A stretch of 64,000 bases of DNA from JAGQVA01 sp041391725 (GTDB lineage: Bacteria; Bacteroidota; Bacteroidia; J057), in contig JAWKNL010000012.1 in the NCBI GenBank assembly GCA_041391725.1, forward strand, positions 85,235 through 149,234, given 5' to 3'. Below are positions 44,415-53,658 of this stretch, in pieces. The notes under the pieces are model-generated. The model was not told the DNA's origin. It made no database searches and saw nothing but the letters and a program-made list of their open reading frames with translations. Positions within the stretch are counted from its first letter, which is position 1. Every line of letters starts with the position of its first letter. The translations under genes and the position numbers were made by a program.

Positions 44415-44421
44415 GCGGGAT

Positions 44422-45126
44422 TCAGTGCGTTTCTATTTTCCGCAAAAAATCATCCTTGTAACTTTTTCCAATGGGGACTTCCTTTTCCCCTATTTCTACC
44501 ACATTTCCATAGGTGCTCTGGATTTTGTCAAGCGCTACGATATATGACTTGTGGACTCTGGCAAATTTGCCCTCCGGCAACAGTGCTTCCATATTTTTCA
44601 TCGACTGATAGACAATATGCCTTTTGCGTGGAGTCTGGATATTTACATATTCCCGCATGCCTTCCACAAACAAAATCTCATCGTAGCGGATTTTTACCAG
44701 TTTGTAGTCAACCTTGACAAAAAAATAATCTTTCCCCTGTTCTGCCCTGATTTCAGTTTCCGGCTGGCTCCTCAGCCGGTGTTGTTCCGAGGCTTTATTA
44801 ACCGCCTGCACAAACCGCTCAAATGAAACAGGCTTGAGCAGATAGTCAGTGACATTCAACTCATATCCTTCAAGGGCATATGCTGCATATGCTGTTACGA
44901 GAATGACCTGCGGTTTGTAGTGAAGGGAACGCAGGAGCTCGACGCCGGTAAGATCCGGCATTTGTATATCGAGAAACATCAGGTCGATCTTTTCTTCGCG
45001 CAGGAAAGCCGTGGCGTCAAGGGCATTTTCGCATTCACCCGCAAGGGTAAGCCCCGGGATTTTGGAAATATAAGCGGCGAGAAGTTTCCTCGCCAGGTGT
45101 TCGTCATCGACAATCAGACAGTTCAT
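44422..45126 (-). CDS. LytTR-family response regulator
   Basis: A 234-residue regulator. The receiver domain (1-120) has the acid pair D7-D8, phospho-acceptor D53 in MFLDIQMPDLTG, VTAYAAYAL and the lysine of DYLLKPVS. The LytTR DNA-binding domain (about 135-232) shows YDEILFVEGMREYVNIQT and FARVHKSYIVALDKIQ. It is 7 bases downstream of the histidine kinase gene, forming a classic LytS/LytR-type pair, and lies on the same strand as the upstream PadR-permease genes. Confidence 0.94.
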   Translation of the reverse strand: MNCLIVDDEHLARKLLAAYISKIPGLTLAGECENALDATAFLREEKIDLMFLDIQMPDLTGVELLRSLHYKPQVILVTAYAAYALEGYELNVTDYLLKPVSFERFVQAVNKASEQHRLRSQPETEIRAEQGKDYFFVKVDYKLVKIRYDEILFVEGMREYVNIQTPRKRHIVYQSMKNMEALLPEGKFARVHKSYIVALDKIQSTYGNVVEIGEKEVPIGKSYKDDFLRKIETH

Positions 45127-45133
45127 GACAAAT

Positions 45134-46156
45134 TCAGGTTTTGGGTATGGACAACATCACGGAATAACGATCGGCGGTAGCCGTAATCTCCAGGGTGTGG
45201 CGGTCGGGGTAAATGAGTTCAAGCCGCTTGCGGATATTTTCCAGACCAATACCGCCGACAGGGTCTTTGCGTGTTTCCCTGCCGAGACTGTTGGAGATGT
45301 GAAAACTGACATTTCCCTCCGATACTTCCAGCCGGGCAGTTACCCATCCGGCGCGTAGATCGCTGAGATTCCCGTGTTTAAAAGCATTTTCCATCAGCGG
45401 CACAAAGAGTAGTGGCGGAATGGAAATCGCCTGGGTTTTGCCAGTGATTTCGAATGAAATATTCTGATGCCCCGGTGTTTTGAGTTGCTGTAGTTCGATG
45501 AAATTCCGTAGGTAGTGAACTTCACTTTCCAGCGGTACCCTTTCTGCCCTGCATTCATACAGCATATAGCGCATCATTTCCGACAATTTCATAACGGTAG
45601 GTGCTGTCTGGTCTGACTGGGTAAAAGCAAGGGTATAAATATTGTTGAGGGTATTGAAGAGAAAATGCGGATTTACCTGCGCTTTGAGAAATTTGAGTTC
45701 TGCTTCCAGCCGCTGGTTTTTTAGCTCTTCCTGAAGAATATCTTTTTGCGCCCCGTACTGGATCATTTTCAGTGGAAAGGTGATGAGCAGAATAATGACA
45801 CTGGAAAAGATCGTACCCAGAATATGCGTTCTGGAAAGCAGAAGTCCTGTCTCCACCGTAGCCAGTCGGGCAAGGCCCATATCAGTCATAATTTTTAACC
45901 CCACTGAAAGCGGAAGGATCAGGACAAGGCTCAATACATACAGCCCGTATTTTTTTCGCTCAAAAAAACGAGGGAGGAGGAGATACAAATGAGAATACAC
46001 CAGCAGGGCATGGAAAAAAGCCATGATGAGGGTGCGGAAAAAGGCTGCACGGGGCAGCAGAAACTGCGTCATCAGAAAACCGATGAAAATGATGTATCCC
46101 GTCCAAAACAGGACGTGGGCAGCAATCTCCCACTGCTTTTGACTATACCTGCTCAT
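45134..46156 (-). CDS. LytS-type sensor histidine kinase (His_kinase family)
   Basis: A 340-residue kinase starting at ATG 46156. Four N-terminal membrane helices (IAAHVLFWTGYIIFIGFLM, IMAFFHALLVYSHLYLL, YVLSLVLILPLSVGL, ILGTIFSSVIILLITFPL) carry no separate sensor domain. A coiled coil leads to the phospho-acceptor region LKFLKAQVNPHFLFNTLNNIY. The ATP-binding part has VPLMENAFKHG and GGIGLENIRKRLELIY. It partners the LytTR regulator next door. The close gene order with the FtsX-type permease suggests a link to envelope stress or peptide response. Confidence 0.93.
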   Translation of the reverse strand: MSRYSQKQWEIAAHVLFWTGYIIFIGFLMTQFLLPRAAFFRTLIMAFFHALLVYSHLYLLLPRFFERKKYGLYVLSLVLILPLSVGLKIMTDMGLARLATVETGLLLSRTHILGTIFSSVIILLITFPLKMIQYGAQKDILQEELKNQRLEAELKFLKAQVNPHFLFNTLNNIYTLAFTQSDQTAPTVMKLSEMMRYMLYECRAERVPLESEVHYLRNFIELQQLKTPGHQNISFEITGKTQAISIPPLLFVPLMENAFKHGNLSDLRAGWVTARLEVSEGNVSFHISNSLGRETRKDPVGGIGLENIRKRLELIYPDRHTLEITATADRYSVMLSIPKT

Positions 46157-46254
46157 ACAGGCAATTTTCAGCTTTTGGCGCGATTTTCCAATCCGTTTCA
46201 ACCAATGGCAGTTTTTTCTCTACCAACGTCAAAAACAGTTCCGGCAAAGGGCTG

Positions 46255-48867
46255 CTATTCGTCCTTGAGCGTTTCTGCCGGATTGGTAAGTGCCGCTTTT
46301 ACCGACTGGTAGCCAACGGTACCCATCGCCAGCAGCAGCGCCGCGCCTGCTGCAAAAGCCAGCGTGGGAAGGCCCACATTTACCCGGAAAACAAAACCGC
46401 TGAGCCACTCCTCCATCATATACCACGAAAGCGGAAGCGCAATCATGGCCGCGATGCATACAGGAATGGCGAAATTTCCGGACAACATCGCGACAATCTG
46501 GGGTACTGTAGCTCCCAATACTTTTCGTATTCCAATCTCCTTCGATTTTTGCAATGTGGTAAAGGACGCCAGCCCAAACAAACCGAGGCAGGCGATGACA
46601 ATCGCCAACACGGCAAATATGCCAAAGGCTTTACCTGTCTGTTGTTCAGTCTGATACATGCGCTGATAAGTTTCGTCGAGGAAATGATATTCAAAAGGCC
46701 TGTGCGGGACATTTTCCTTCCATACCGCTGCGATACTCTTGATTGCCGGGGAGTGATTTCCCGGACGCACTCTTATCAATGCTTCATAATAATCTCTGGG
46801 AGAGAGAAAGATCACGAGCGGGGAAATTTCTTCGTGGAGCGAGGCGATATGGAAGTCGTTGACCACTGCCTGTACAAACCCTTCCCTTCCGCTGAGATTG
46901 ATTTTTTTTCCTACCGCTTCTTCCGGTGTCCAGCCAAAAATCCGGATCGCCTTTTGGTTGAGTAGAAAAGGGAAATCCTCTTTTTCTGCGCTGGCAGGCG
47001 TATAATTGTTGCCTGCAATGATTTGCAACCCCAGTGTCTGCACAATATCAATATCTGCGGCGATGGCCTGTACAAGTTTGGAATTGGCTTCACCGGATGG
47101 GAGGAAAATATTGTAGGTTCCTTCGATTTTAACCGGCGATTCGGACACGGCTGATACTTCCAGTATTTCGGGGTGGTTTTTTAACTGTCCCTTTATGGAA
47201 GCCCATTTACTGCCTATTTCGCTATCCATTGGCACAACCACCAGTTGGTCTTTGTCATAACCCAGGCGGATATTCTGAATCAGGTGAAGTTGCCGGTAAG
47301 AGACCATTGTACATACGATCAGAGAAATAGAAACGGCAAACTGAAACACTACCAGCATTTTGCGGAGGAGACTTCCTCCGGAGGAGTTTCTGTATTTGCC
47401 ACGCAAAATCTGAACCGGCTCAAACCTCGTAAACACCATGGCAGGCCAGATGCCGGAAAGAAAACTCACCATTAATCCTATTCCCAGAAGAAGTGGGATA
47501 AGAAACGGACTGGCCACCCAATCGAGGGTAAGCGACCGGTGGGTGAGGGTATTAAACCAGGGTAATGCGGCTGAGGCAAAAACCACTGCCAGTGCCACTG
47601 CGGCAAAGGTGATGAGTACCGATTCACCGATAAACTGGAAAAAAATCTGACTTTTATATGCGCCGATTACCTTGCGCAGCCCTACTTCCCGTGCCCGGTC
47701 CACGGCCCGGGCCGTGGCGAGATTCATATAATTGATGCAGGCAATCAGCAAAATAATCAGGGCAATGCCGGAAAAAATATACACATAACGCACATCGCTG
47801 CCGGGTTCGAGTTCGCTCTCTGCGTCGGAATACAGGTGAATATCGGCCAGCGCCGTAAGGCGGTAGTTGACACTTCGCGACTCGCTGAGCTCGTCTCCCA
47901 TTTCCCGCTCCATGAGCGGGGGGATTTTTTCCCGCAGCGAAACGGCTGCCTCCGGGCTCCTGAGCAACAGATATGTCTGATAGTTGGCTGACCACCACAT
48001 CTCCTCTTTGGAAGCACCAAGCGTCGAAAAGGAGGCGAGAAAGTCAGCGTGAAAATGCGACTGCGGCGGCATGTCTTCCATGACTCCGGTAACCTCATAC
48101 TGGCGCTGGTTATTCATGGTCAGATATTTACCTACCGGATTTTCTGAGCCAAAGTACTTCCGGGCCATCGTCAGAGAGACGATGACGGAGGAGGGGCGGG
48201 TTAAGGCTTTTGTCGGATCACCGGCGATCAACGAAAAGGAAAATATGTCAAAAAACGTCGAATCGGCATAAAATAACCCCATCTCCTGAAATACCTTGTC
48301 TTCATACCTGACCACGTCAGGGCTGAAACTTCCCGATGATAAGATGCGTACGCCGCTTTCAACCTCCGGAAACTCCCGCTTAAAAACGGGCAAAACAGCG
48401 GTAGGCGAGACCGAAACGTGCCTGAAATTATCCCCGTCCCGCACCTCCATGCTCGCTCTGAAAATACGCTCGTGGTTTTTGTGAAACCGGTCATAACTGG
48501 TCTCGTGTCTTACAAACAGCAGGAGAAGAATGCAGGCAGCCAGCCCGGTTCCCAGTCCGAGTATATTGATAATGGAGTAGGAGAGGTGCTTTTTGAGGTT
48601 GCGGAAGGCAATGGTGAAGTAATGACGGATCATGGCGGAGGTAATAAGGGTTGAAGGTAGGGAAAGCCATTTGGGCCGAAACATGCGGAGGAGACTGAGC
48701 ATACTGAGAAAATACTTCCAGCGGGCCAGATAGATGTTTTTTGTTTCAATATGTGTCAGGAATAGTTCGTGCAGGTCGCCGAGGATGTCTTCGGTTATGT
48801 CTGCGTCCAATCCCCATCGGAGAAAACTTTCCATCCATCGGGGCGGCCTGAGATTGTTGTTGCGCAT
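46255..48867 (-). CDS. FtsX/MacB-like ABC permease with permease-prefix domain
   Basis: An 870-residue membrane protein with an N-terminal permease prefix (PPRWMESFLRWGLDADITEDILGDLHELF, residues about 8-45), a hallmark of Bacteroidota permeases paired with PadR regulators. Two MacB-PCD/FtsX modules follow; the first helix is SIINILGLGTGLAACILLLLFV, and the FtsX blocks are RAREVGLRKVIGA and SKEIGIRKVLGATVPQIV. No ATPase gene is adjacent, so a partner must come from elsewhere or the protein acts alone. Ten bases downstream of the PadR gene; probably one transcript. Confidence 0.92.
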   Translation of the reverse strand: MRNNNLRPPRWMESFLRWGLDADITEDILGDLHELFLTHIETKNIYLARWKYFLSMLSLLRMFRPKWLSLPSTLITSAMIRHYFTIAFRNLKKHLSYSIINILGLGTGLAACILLLLFVRHETSYDRFHKNHERIFRASMEVRDGDNFRHVSVSPTAVLPVFKREFPEVESGVRILSSGSFSPDVVRYEDKVFQEMGLFYADSTFFDIFSFSLIAGDPTKALTRPSSVIVSLTMARKYFGSENPVGKYLTMNNQRQYEVTGVMEDMPPQSHFHADFLASFSTLGASKEEMWWSANYQTYLLLRSPEAAVSLREKIPPLMEREMGDELSESRSVNYRLTALADIHLYSDAESELEPGSDVRYVYIFSGIALIILLIACINYMNLATARAVDRAREVGLRKVIGAYKSQIFFQFIGESVLITFAAVALAVVFASAALPWFNTLTHRSLTLDWVASPFLIPLLLGIGLMVSFLSGIWPAMVFTRFEPVQILRGKYRNSSGGSLLRKMLVVFQFAVSISLIVCTMVSYRQLHLIQNIRLGYDKDQLVVVPMDSEIGSKWASIKGQLKNHPEILEVSAVSESPVKIEGTYNIFLPSGEANSKLVQAIAADIDIVQTLGLQIIAGNNYTPASAEKEDFPFLLNQKAIRIFGWTPEEAVGKKINLSGREGFVQAVVNDFHIASLHEEISPLVIFLSPRDYYEALIRVRPGNHSPAIKSIAAVWKENVPHRPFEYHFLDETYQRMYQTEQQTGKAFGIFAVLAIVIACLGLFGLASFTTLQKSKEIGIRKVLGATVPQIVAMLSGNFAIPVCIAAMIALPLSWYMMEEWLSGFVFRVNVGLPTLAFAAGAALLLAMGTVGYQSVKAALTNPAETLKDE

Positions 48868-48876
48868 AGGGTGAGT

Positions 48877-49209
48877 TTAGGAAAAATCGAAAGCGACAGG
48901 CGGCACATCGTTCCATAGCTGGCTGCGGAGGTCGCGCGCTTCGGTAAGCGCGCGGTGTCCGAAGACGGTGACGCGGAAAAACCGCTTGCGTTTGCCTCCG
49001 CGTTCGGCAGTAGCTTCTCCCAGGCGGGAGGAGAGAAACCCTTTTTCTTCCAGCCGCCTGAGCGCAGTGTGGAGTGCCCCGACGCTCAGGGAGCGGCCCA
49101 TACGGGTTTCCAGTTCGGTTTTTATGCTTACGCCGTAAGCTTCGTCGTAGAGGGCAGCTACGGTCAGAAGCACGAATTCTTCCAGTTCTCCGAGGTAAGT
49201 TCCTTTCAT
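48877..49209 (-). CDS. PadR-family transcriptional regulator
   Basis: A 110-residue PadR regulator: LGELEEFVLLTVAALYDEAYGVSIKTEL is the PadR N-terminal helix set, then SVGALHTALRRLEEKGFLSSRLGEA (recognition helix and wing) and RKRFFRVTVFGHRALTEAR. PadR repressors usually bind a palindrome over their own promoter and sense small molecules. The gene is first in the unit with the permease. The inverted repeat at 49215-49246 immediately upstream fits self-repression. Confidence 0.94.
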   Translation of the reverse strand: MKGTYLGELEEFVLLTVAALYDEAYGVSIKTELETRMGRSLSVGALHTALRRLEEKGFLSSRLGEATAERGGKRKRFFRVTVFGHRALTEARDLRSQLWNDVPPVAFDFS

Positions 49210-49214
49210 TCGGG

Positions 49215-49260
49215 ATTATATTATTCCTAAATGTATGTAATATAATTGAAACTTCACAAA
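49215..49260 (-). promoter_or_regulatory. Promoter overlapped by candidate PadR operator
   Basis: ATTATATTA (49215-49223) and TAATATAAT (49238-49246) are a perfect 9-bp inverted repeat with a 14-base spacer, ending 5 bases before the PadR start codon. Within the spacer the minus strand reads TACATTTA (49235-49228), one base from the TAnnTTTG -7 element, and TTTG (49260-49257) lies 21 bases upstream as -33 element. A protein bound to the repeat would block this promoter. Confidence 0.55.
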
Positions 49261-49263
49261 GGA

Positions 49264-49290
49264 AAACAAAAAAAAGCCCCGAAGGGCTTT
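49264..49290 (-). terminator. Intrinsic terminator after the 381-residue exported protein gene
   Basis: The stem AAAGCCC (minus strand 49290-49284) pairs with GGGCTTT (49279-49273) around a short TTCG-type loop, followed on the minus strand by an uninterrupted T run. It lies about 40 bases after the stop of the gene ending at 49332 and separates it from the PadR promoter. Confidence 0.85.
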
Positions 49291-49331
49291 CGAAACAGAT
49301 TCACCTAAAGATTTTAGCCAGCCACAAAAAT

Positions 49332-50477
49332 TTATATTCTTGCGCTTTTGTATTTGTCCACTTTCGCCTTTTCCTCCCGCGTGAGCATCTGATAGATCCG
49401 GTCGAAATAGGGTTCGTCGATAAAATATTTGATTACATAATCGTCGCCGATATTGATATTGTTGGAGCGCATGATGCCCAGCATCATGGGAATCCAACTG
49501 TACTCGTGGTACAGGGGCTGAACCGTCGTTGCCGCCTTCTGTGGCGCGGATGGCCCTGCATAATACGACTGCCGCATATTGCCGGCAACATATTTGCCCT
49601 GATCCGAAATCTGAGAGTCATAGGTCACCATCTGCGTGATTACGGTACTCTGGGAAGGATCATCGGAGACGGTTTCCAGCCGTTTTGCCTCAGCTTTGGA
49701 AATGTACTGCACAGATTGTACAAACAGCTTCTGGGCAAATAGTTTGAACGCAGCTACGTTGAAAAGGTATTCTTCGCCCGTTGCATAAAACACATCCCGA
49801 TCCACATTTTCGACAAAAACGGTTCCGTCATTTTCCAGATAATAGCCGCGAATGGTGTTTTCACTCAGCACCATTTTCAGTGGGGTAATGTGTCTTTTCA
49901 CCAGTTCTTTATCATCCGGCCCGCGGTAACTGAAGGTGCGTTCCGGCAGCCAGTCTGTGTGAAACATGATCATCCGTTTTTCGGCATTATACCTGCCAAA
50001 GCGAATGAAAATGTGCCGGAGAAATACCTTCTCGAAAGGTTCGATATTTTTCTTAGCGAGGTAGGTATCCACAAATTCGATCTTCTCAGGATCTGCATTG
50101 TGGTTGCCGAGAAGAATAATTTTTTCAAAAATCTCTTCCAGCCGCCGGTTCATTTCGACGGAGTCAGAGACATGTTCTGAATTTCGGTTTAGGGAAAAAA
50201 CCTGATTGTTTCCGGTGCGGAGCAGGCAGTTTTTCTGATAAAAATTCAGAAAACCGAGTCCGCCAAAGTTTAGTGTCAGGGTCTGCACGGATGCCGCATA
50301 GCGTCCTTTCAGTTCAGTGTAAGCAGCCAGTTTAAAGCGGTTGTCAGTGGTAAGGGGATAGGCACTTAGCGTTTCATTGATAATCTCTTCGAGCGAGATG
50401 GTCTGGGAATTACTTTGAGCAAAGATTGGAGCAAGAACGAGACAAATGGCCAGAAAGCCTAACGTGGTTTTCAGCAT
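49332..50477 (-). CDS. Exported protein of unknown function
   Basis: A 381-residue protein with a signal peptide ending near IFAQ. I do not recognise a family. The mature protein has SLEEIINETLSAYPLTTDNR, a short hydrophobic turn (LNFGGLGFLNFYQKNCLL), EVFLRHIFIRFGRYNAEKRM-like basic helix, SYRGPDDKELVKRHITPLKM and a C-terminal YHEYSWIPMMLGIMRSNNIN followed by a lysine-rich end. There is no lipobox or T9SS tail. It has its own terminator and is divergent from larE, so it is probably monocistronic. Confidence 0.7.
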   Translation of the reverse strand: MLKTTLGFLAICLVLAPIFAQSNSQTISLEEIINETLSAYPLTTDNRFKLAAYTELKGRYAASVQTLTLNFGGLGFLNFYQKNCLLRTGNNQVFSLNRNSEHVSDSVEMNRRLEEIFEKIILLGNHNADPEKIEFVDTYLAKKNIEPFEKVFLRHIFIRFGRYNAEKRMIMFHTDWLPERTFSYRGPDDKELVKRHITPLKMVLSENTIRGYYLENDGTVFVENVDRDVFYATGEEYLFNVAAFKLFAQKLFVQSVQYISKAEAKRLETVSDDPSQSTVITQMVTYDSQISDQGKYVAGNMRQSYYAGPSAPQKAATTVQPLYHEYSWIPMMLGIMRSNNINIGDDYVIKYFIDEPYFDRIYQMLTREEKAKVDKYKSARI

Positions 50478-50786
50478 TGACAGGACAGATTCCGTAAATA
50501 AAATTGAGCGTTGTCTGATTACGAATAACGGTAACTGGACACAATTACCACCCGTAGTCCGGAATTTTCAATGCGAAAAGGCATAAAATATTACATGGCG
50601 GGGAAATGGTCAAATTATTACAAATAATCAAAATAAGGCATATACGATAGCAGAAATATCAGGTGGCAAAGGTTGTTTCCGGGAATTTATTTCTTCCAAA
50701 GCCGAATATTTCTGTGTTGCATGGCGGGAGAAAAAACGATCGCACCAAAAAACTTACTTTTCCCCAAAATTCCCTAACTTCCCAAT
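50478..50786. other. Divergent intergenic region upstream of larE
   Basis: A 309-base A+T-rich gap between the start of the exported-protein gene and the start of larE. I see no open frame, no riboswitch fold I recognise, no NikR-type palindrome and no clear TAnnTTTG element; the closest is TAACTTCC just before ATG 50787. Promoters for both flanking genes must lie here. Confidence 0.5.
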
Positions 50787-51590
50787 ATGATCCAAACGCA
50801 GATAAATAAACTGGAAAAATGGTTTGAATCGAAAGCCGGAACCCTCACTGCCTTTTCCGGTGGAGTTGATTCGACGCTGGTGCTGTTTCTCTCCGGAAGA
50901 TTTCTGGGCGAAAAAGCAGTCGGCTGTATGTCGGTTTCTCCCAGTCTCAAACGAAAAGACTACGCCTTTGCCACGGAGTTTTGCCGCCGGTTCGGGCTTT
51001 CGCTTGAAATTGTGGAAACAGCCGAAATACATGATCCCGATTACCTCGCCAATCCTGTCAACCGCTGCTATTTCTGCAAATCTCACCTCTACCACGACCT
51101 CACACGCATGCTCCATAAATACCCCGGCTATACCCTCCTCAACGGAACCAATACCGACGACCTCGGCGACTACCGGCCGGGCTTGCAGGCCGCATCCGAA
51201 CACAGGGTTGCCTCTCCGCTGGCCGATTGCGGCATTTCCAAACAAGCGGTGCGCAATCTCGCCCGCCATTTCGGTTTACCCAACTGGGACAAACCCGCCA
51301 GCCCGTGCCTCAGTAGCCGCGTACCCTACGGAAGCCCCATCACAGGTGAAAAACTTCACCAGATCGAAACAGCCGAAGGCATTCTCAACGCCTGGGGATT
51401 TGAAGATGTACGGGTACGACACTTTGGTACCGAAGCAAAGGTGGAAGTGCCTGTAAATGACCTTCCCCGCCTTTCCGAAAATTTTGAGGTTATCAGTGCC
51501 GCTATCCGACAGACAGGATTTGAATCCTGCACCATGGACACCGAGGGACTGGTCTCGGGCAAACTCAACCGGACGATTGTACACAAATGA
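50787..51590 (+). CDS. larE: LarE, sacrificial sulfur transferase for nickel-pincer cofactor
   Basis: A 267-residue ATP-using enzyme that activates pyridinium-3,5-biscarboxylate mononucleotide and transfers sulfur to it during synthesis of the nickel-pincer nucleotide of lactate racemase. The PP-loop is TAFSGGVDSTLVLF (SGGVDST 24-30), GTNTDDLGDYRPG is the substrate loop, and the cysteine C174 in DKPASPCLSSRVPYG lies in the loop that carries the sacrificial sulfur donor in known LarE. NRCYFCK (92-98) adds two more cysteines. The stop overlaps the start of larB (ATGA), so translation is coupled. Confidence 0.95.
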   Translation: MIQTQINKLEKWFESKAGTLTAFSGGVDSTLVLFLSGRFLGEKAVGCMSVSPSLKRKDYAFATEFCRRFGLSLEIVETAEIHDPDYLANPVNRCYFCKSHLYHDLTRMLHKYPGYTLLNGTNTDDLGDYRPGLQAASEHRVASPLADCGISKQAVRNLARHFGLPNWDKPASPCLSSRVPYGSPITGEKLHQIETAEGILNAWGFEDVRVRHFGTEAKVEVPVNDLPRLSENFEVISAAIRQTGFESCTMDTEGLVSGKLNRTIVHK

Positions 51591-52246
51591 GCCAGCCATT
51601 CCATATAGATTTTGAGCGTGAAGACCGGCTGGGGTTTCCTGAGATTATTTTCGGCGAATCAAAACCCGTGGATATTCTTCAAAGCATCCTGCTCCATTAT
51701 CAGGAAAAAAATAAAAATGCCCTGGTTACCCGCCTTCAGTTAAATAAGGCGGAGATTCTGCTTGACCGGTTTCCTTCCGCAGCTTATGACCCACTTTCCG
51801 GGGTATTTTTTCTGAATCAGTTTTCCCGCCCGGAAAACCACTGGGAAGTCTGCATCATCGCCGGAGGTACTTCTGATCTTCCGGTGGTCAATGAAATCGA
51901 TCACGTCCTGGCTTTTATGGGAATCGGCGCCGGTAAAATCGTCGATGTGGGGGTCTCAGGCCTTCACCGGCTGCTGGCAAGGCTCGAAGAAATAAAAAAA
52001 TATTCTATCCTGATTGCGGTTGCCGGTTTTGAAGCCGCTTTGCCTACGGTGCTGGGCGGACTGGTGCCTCAGCCGGTGATTGCCGTGCCGGTAAGTGTGG
52101 GGTATGGCGTCGCTGCCAACGGCATCGCTGCACTGAATTCTATGCTTGCCAGTTGCGCCAATGGGATAAGTGTTGTTAATATTGACAACGGATATGGCGC
52201 AGCAATGGCCGCTGTACGTATCCTCAATATGATTAGAAAACGATGA
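51587..52246 (+). CDS. larB: LarB, pyridinium carboxylase for nickel-pincer cofactor
   Basis: A 219-residue enzyme of the PurE-like family. LarB carboxylates and hydrolyses nicotinic acid adenine dinucleotide to start nickel-pincer cofactor synthesis. Visible blocks are the N-terminal LGFPEIIFGESKPVDIL, then IIAGGTSDLPVVNEID, VAGFEAALPTVLGGLV, and AVPVSVGYGVAANG, all typical. It overlaps larE and larC by four bases (ATGA) at each end. Intact and of normal length. Confidence 0.95.
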   Translation: MSQPFHIDFEREDRLGFPEIIFGESKPVDILQSILLHYQEKNKNALVTRLQLNKAEILLDRFPSAAYDPLSGVFFLNQFSRPENHWEVCIIAGGTSDLPVVNEIDHVLAFMGIGAGKIVDVGVSGLHRLLARLEEIKKYSILIAVAGFEAALPTVLGGLVPQPVIAVPVSVGYGVAANGIAALNSMLASCANGISVVNIDNGYGAAMAAVRILNMIRKR

Positions 52247-53473
52247 GTGTCCTTTATATAGAACCATTTTCCGGCCTTTCAGGCGATATGTTGCTGAGTG
52301 CACTTTGCAGTCTCACCGACAGTTGGGAAGAAATCACCCGTCTTCCCGAAAACCTCCATTTGCCCGATGGAAAAGTGACTGTGCATTCCGTAAGCGTAAA
52401 TGGCATTGTCTGCAACCATGTAAAAATTACTGACCTCAATACGGAACAACATTCGCCCGGGACTCACCTTCTTCAACATTCGCACCACCACCATCCTCAC
52501 AGGCATTTAAAAGATATTCTCACCATTATAGAAAAAGGGCATATCACAGACGGTGCAAAATCCATAGCCAAAGCAATTTTTACCCTGATCGGTGAATCTG
52601 AGGCCCGGGTGCACAATATTCCCCTGGAAAAAATCCATTTTCACGAGGTGAGCGCGGTGGACTCGATTCTGGATATTGTAGGGTGTGCGGTGATGATCGA
52701 CAAGTTGAAAGTAACAAAAACGTATGCCGATGCAGTGTGTACAGGCTTTGGCATGGTCAAAACCCAGCATGGGATACTTCCTGTACCTGCGCCTGCGACG
52801 GCTGATCTGCTGAAAGGAATGCCCGTATATAAAGGCGATGAGGAAGGCGAAAAGGTAACCCCGACAGGCGCGGCGGTGTTGAAGTACCTGAAGCCCGACT
52901 TTCAGCCACAGATATTTTCTGTGGAGAAAATTGCCTATGGCCGGGGCAAAAAAGGTTTCGCAATCCCAATGTGGTGAGAATTTCTCTGCTGGAGGAAACC
53001 GGTTCAAAAAAAAAACGGCAGCAGTTCCAACTGGCAAAATGATGGTGGTGGAGACAACCATTGACGATATGACGGGAGAATTTCTGGGGAAAGATTTTCA
53101 GGATGCTATCCTGGACGCCGGAGCCGCAGACATTTTTTTTACCCCGGTGCAAATGAAAAAAGGACGTTCGGGATTGAATATCACGGTTATTGTTTCACAA
53201 GAGAAGCTCCCTGTACTGATTGATTTTCTGCTGGAAAACACCACCACTATCGGGTTGCGTTATTATGAGGTGGCGAGAAATGTCCTGGAAAGAAAGATTG
53301 TGGAGGTAAATACACCCTACGGGAAAGTGCCGATAAAGGAGGTGGTGAAGCCATCGGGAAGAAAAAGTAGAAAATTTGAATACGAATCATTGCGCGAATT
53401 GAGCGAAAAATCTCATATTAGTATAAATCAACTACAGCAAGAATTGTATCACCTGTTAACTCAAGAATTATGA
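52243..53473 (+). CDS. larC: LarC, nickel insertase, with a -1 frameshift in the middle
   Basis: Nickel-inserting cyclometallase that completes the pincer cofactor. The first frame runs 52243-52977 (MSVLYIEPFSGLSGDMLL, a His-rich HSHHHHPHRH, KIHFHEVSAVDSILDIVG, HGILPVPAPATADLL); the second continues in the -1 frame to 53473 (VVETTIDDMTGEFLGKDF, DIFFTPVQMKKGR, VEVNTPYGKVPIKEV). Re-reading one base in the ATCCCAATG region restores KKGFAIPNVVRISLLEE. From memory, in Lactiplantibacillus plantarum LarC is made from larC1 and larC2 by programmed frameshifting, but a lost A in a homopolymer is as likely here. C AAA AAA G lies just upstream at 52947-52954. Confidence 0.88.
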
Positions 53474-53658
53474 AAACCCGTATTCTTTTTGCCCTGATTG
53501 CTTTTCTGCCTGTGATGGCCTCAGCACATGATATCCCTGTACCTCACGACCACTTTGGTATCTGGAGCAGTTGGGAAGTGATTTTGCTGATTGTTGCTTT
53601 GGGCGCAGGTTTGTTTTTTATTGTGAGGAAGCAGGTGATAAAAAACAGCAACCGGTAG
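53470..53658 (+). CDS. Small His-containing membrane protein coupled to larC
   Basis: A 62-residue protein. A cleavable-looking signal (RILFALIAFLPVMASA) is followed by the short extracytoplasmic segment HDIPVPHDHFGIW with three histidines and two aspartates, one membrane helix (WEVILLIVALGAGLFFIV) and a basic tail (RKQVIKNSNR). Its ATG overlaps the larC stop (ATGA), so it is the fourth gene of the operon. I know of no lar gene like it. The histidines could bind a metal such as nickel, which is inference from composition and position only. Confidence 0.7.
   Translation: MKTRILFALIAFLPVMASAHDIPVPHDHFGIWSSWEVILLIVALGAGLFFIVRKQVIKNSNR

Noticed and set aside
52507..53061. 184-residue minus-strand frame across the larC frameshift
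   Set aside because: It spans the larC break, but LarC motifs on the plus strand are unmistakable on both sides.
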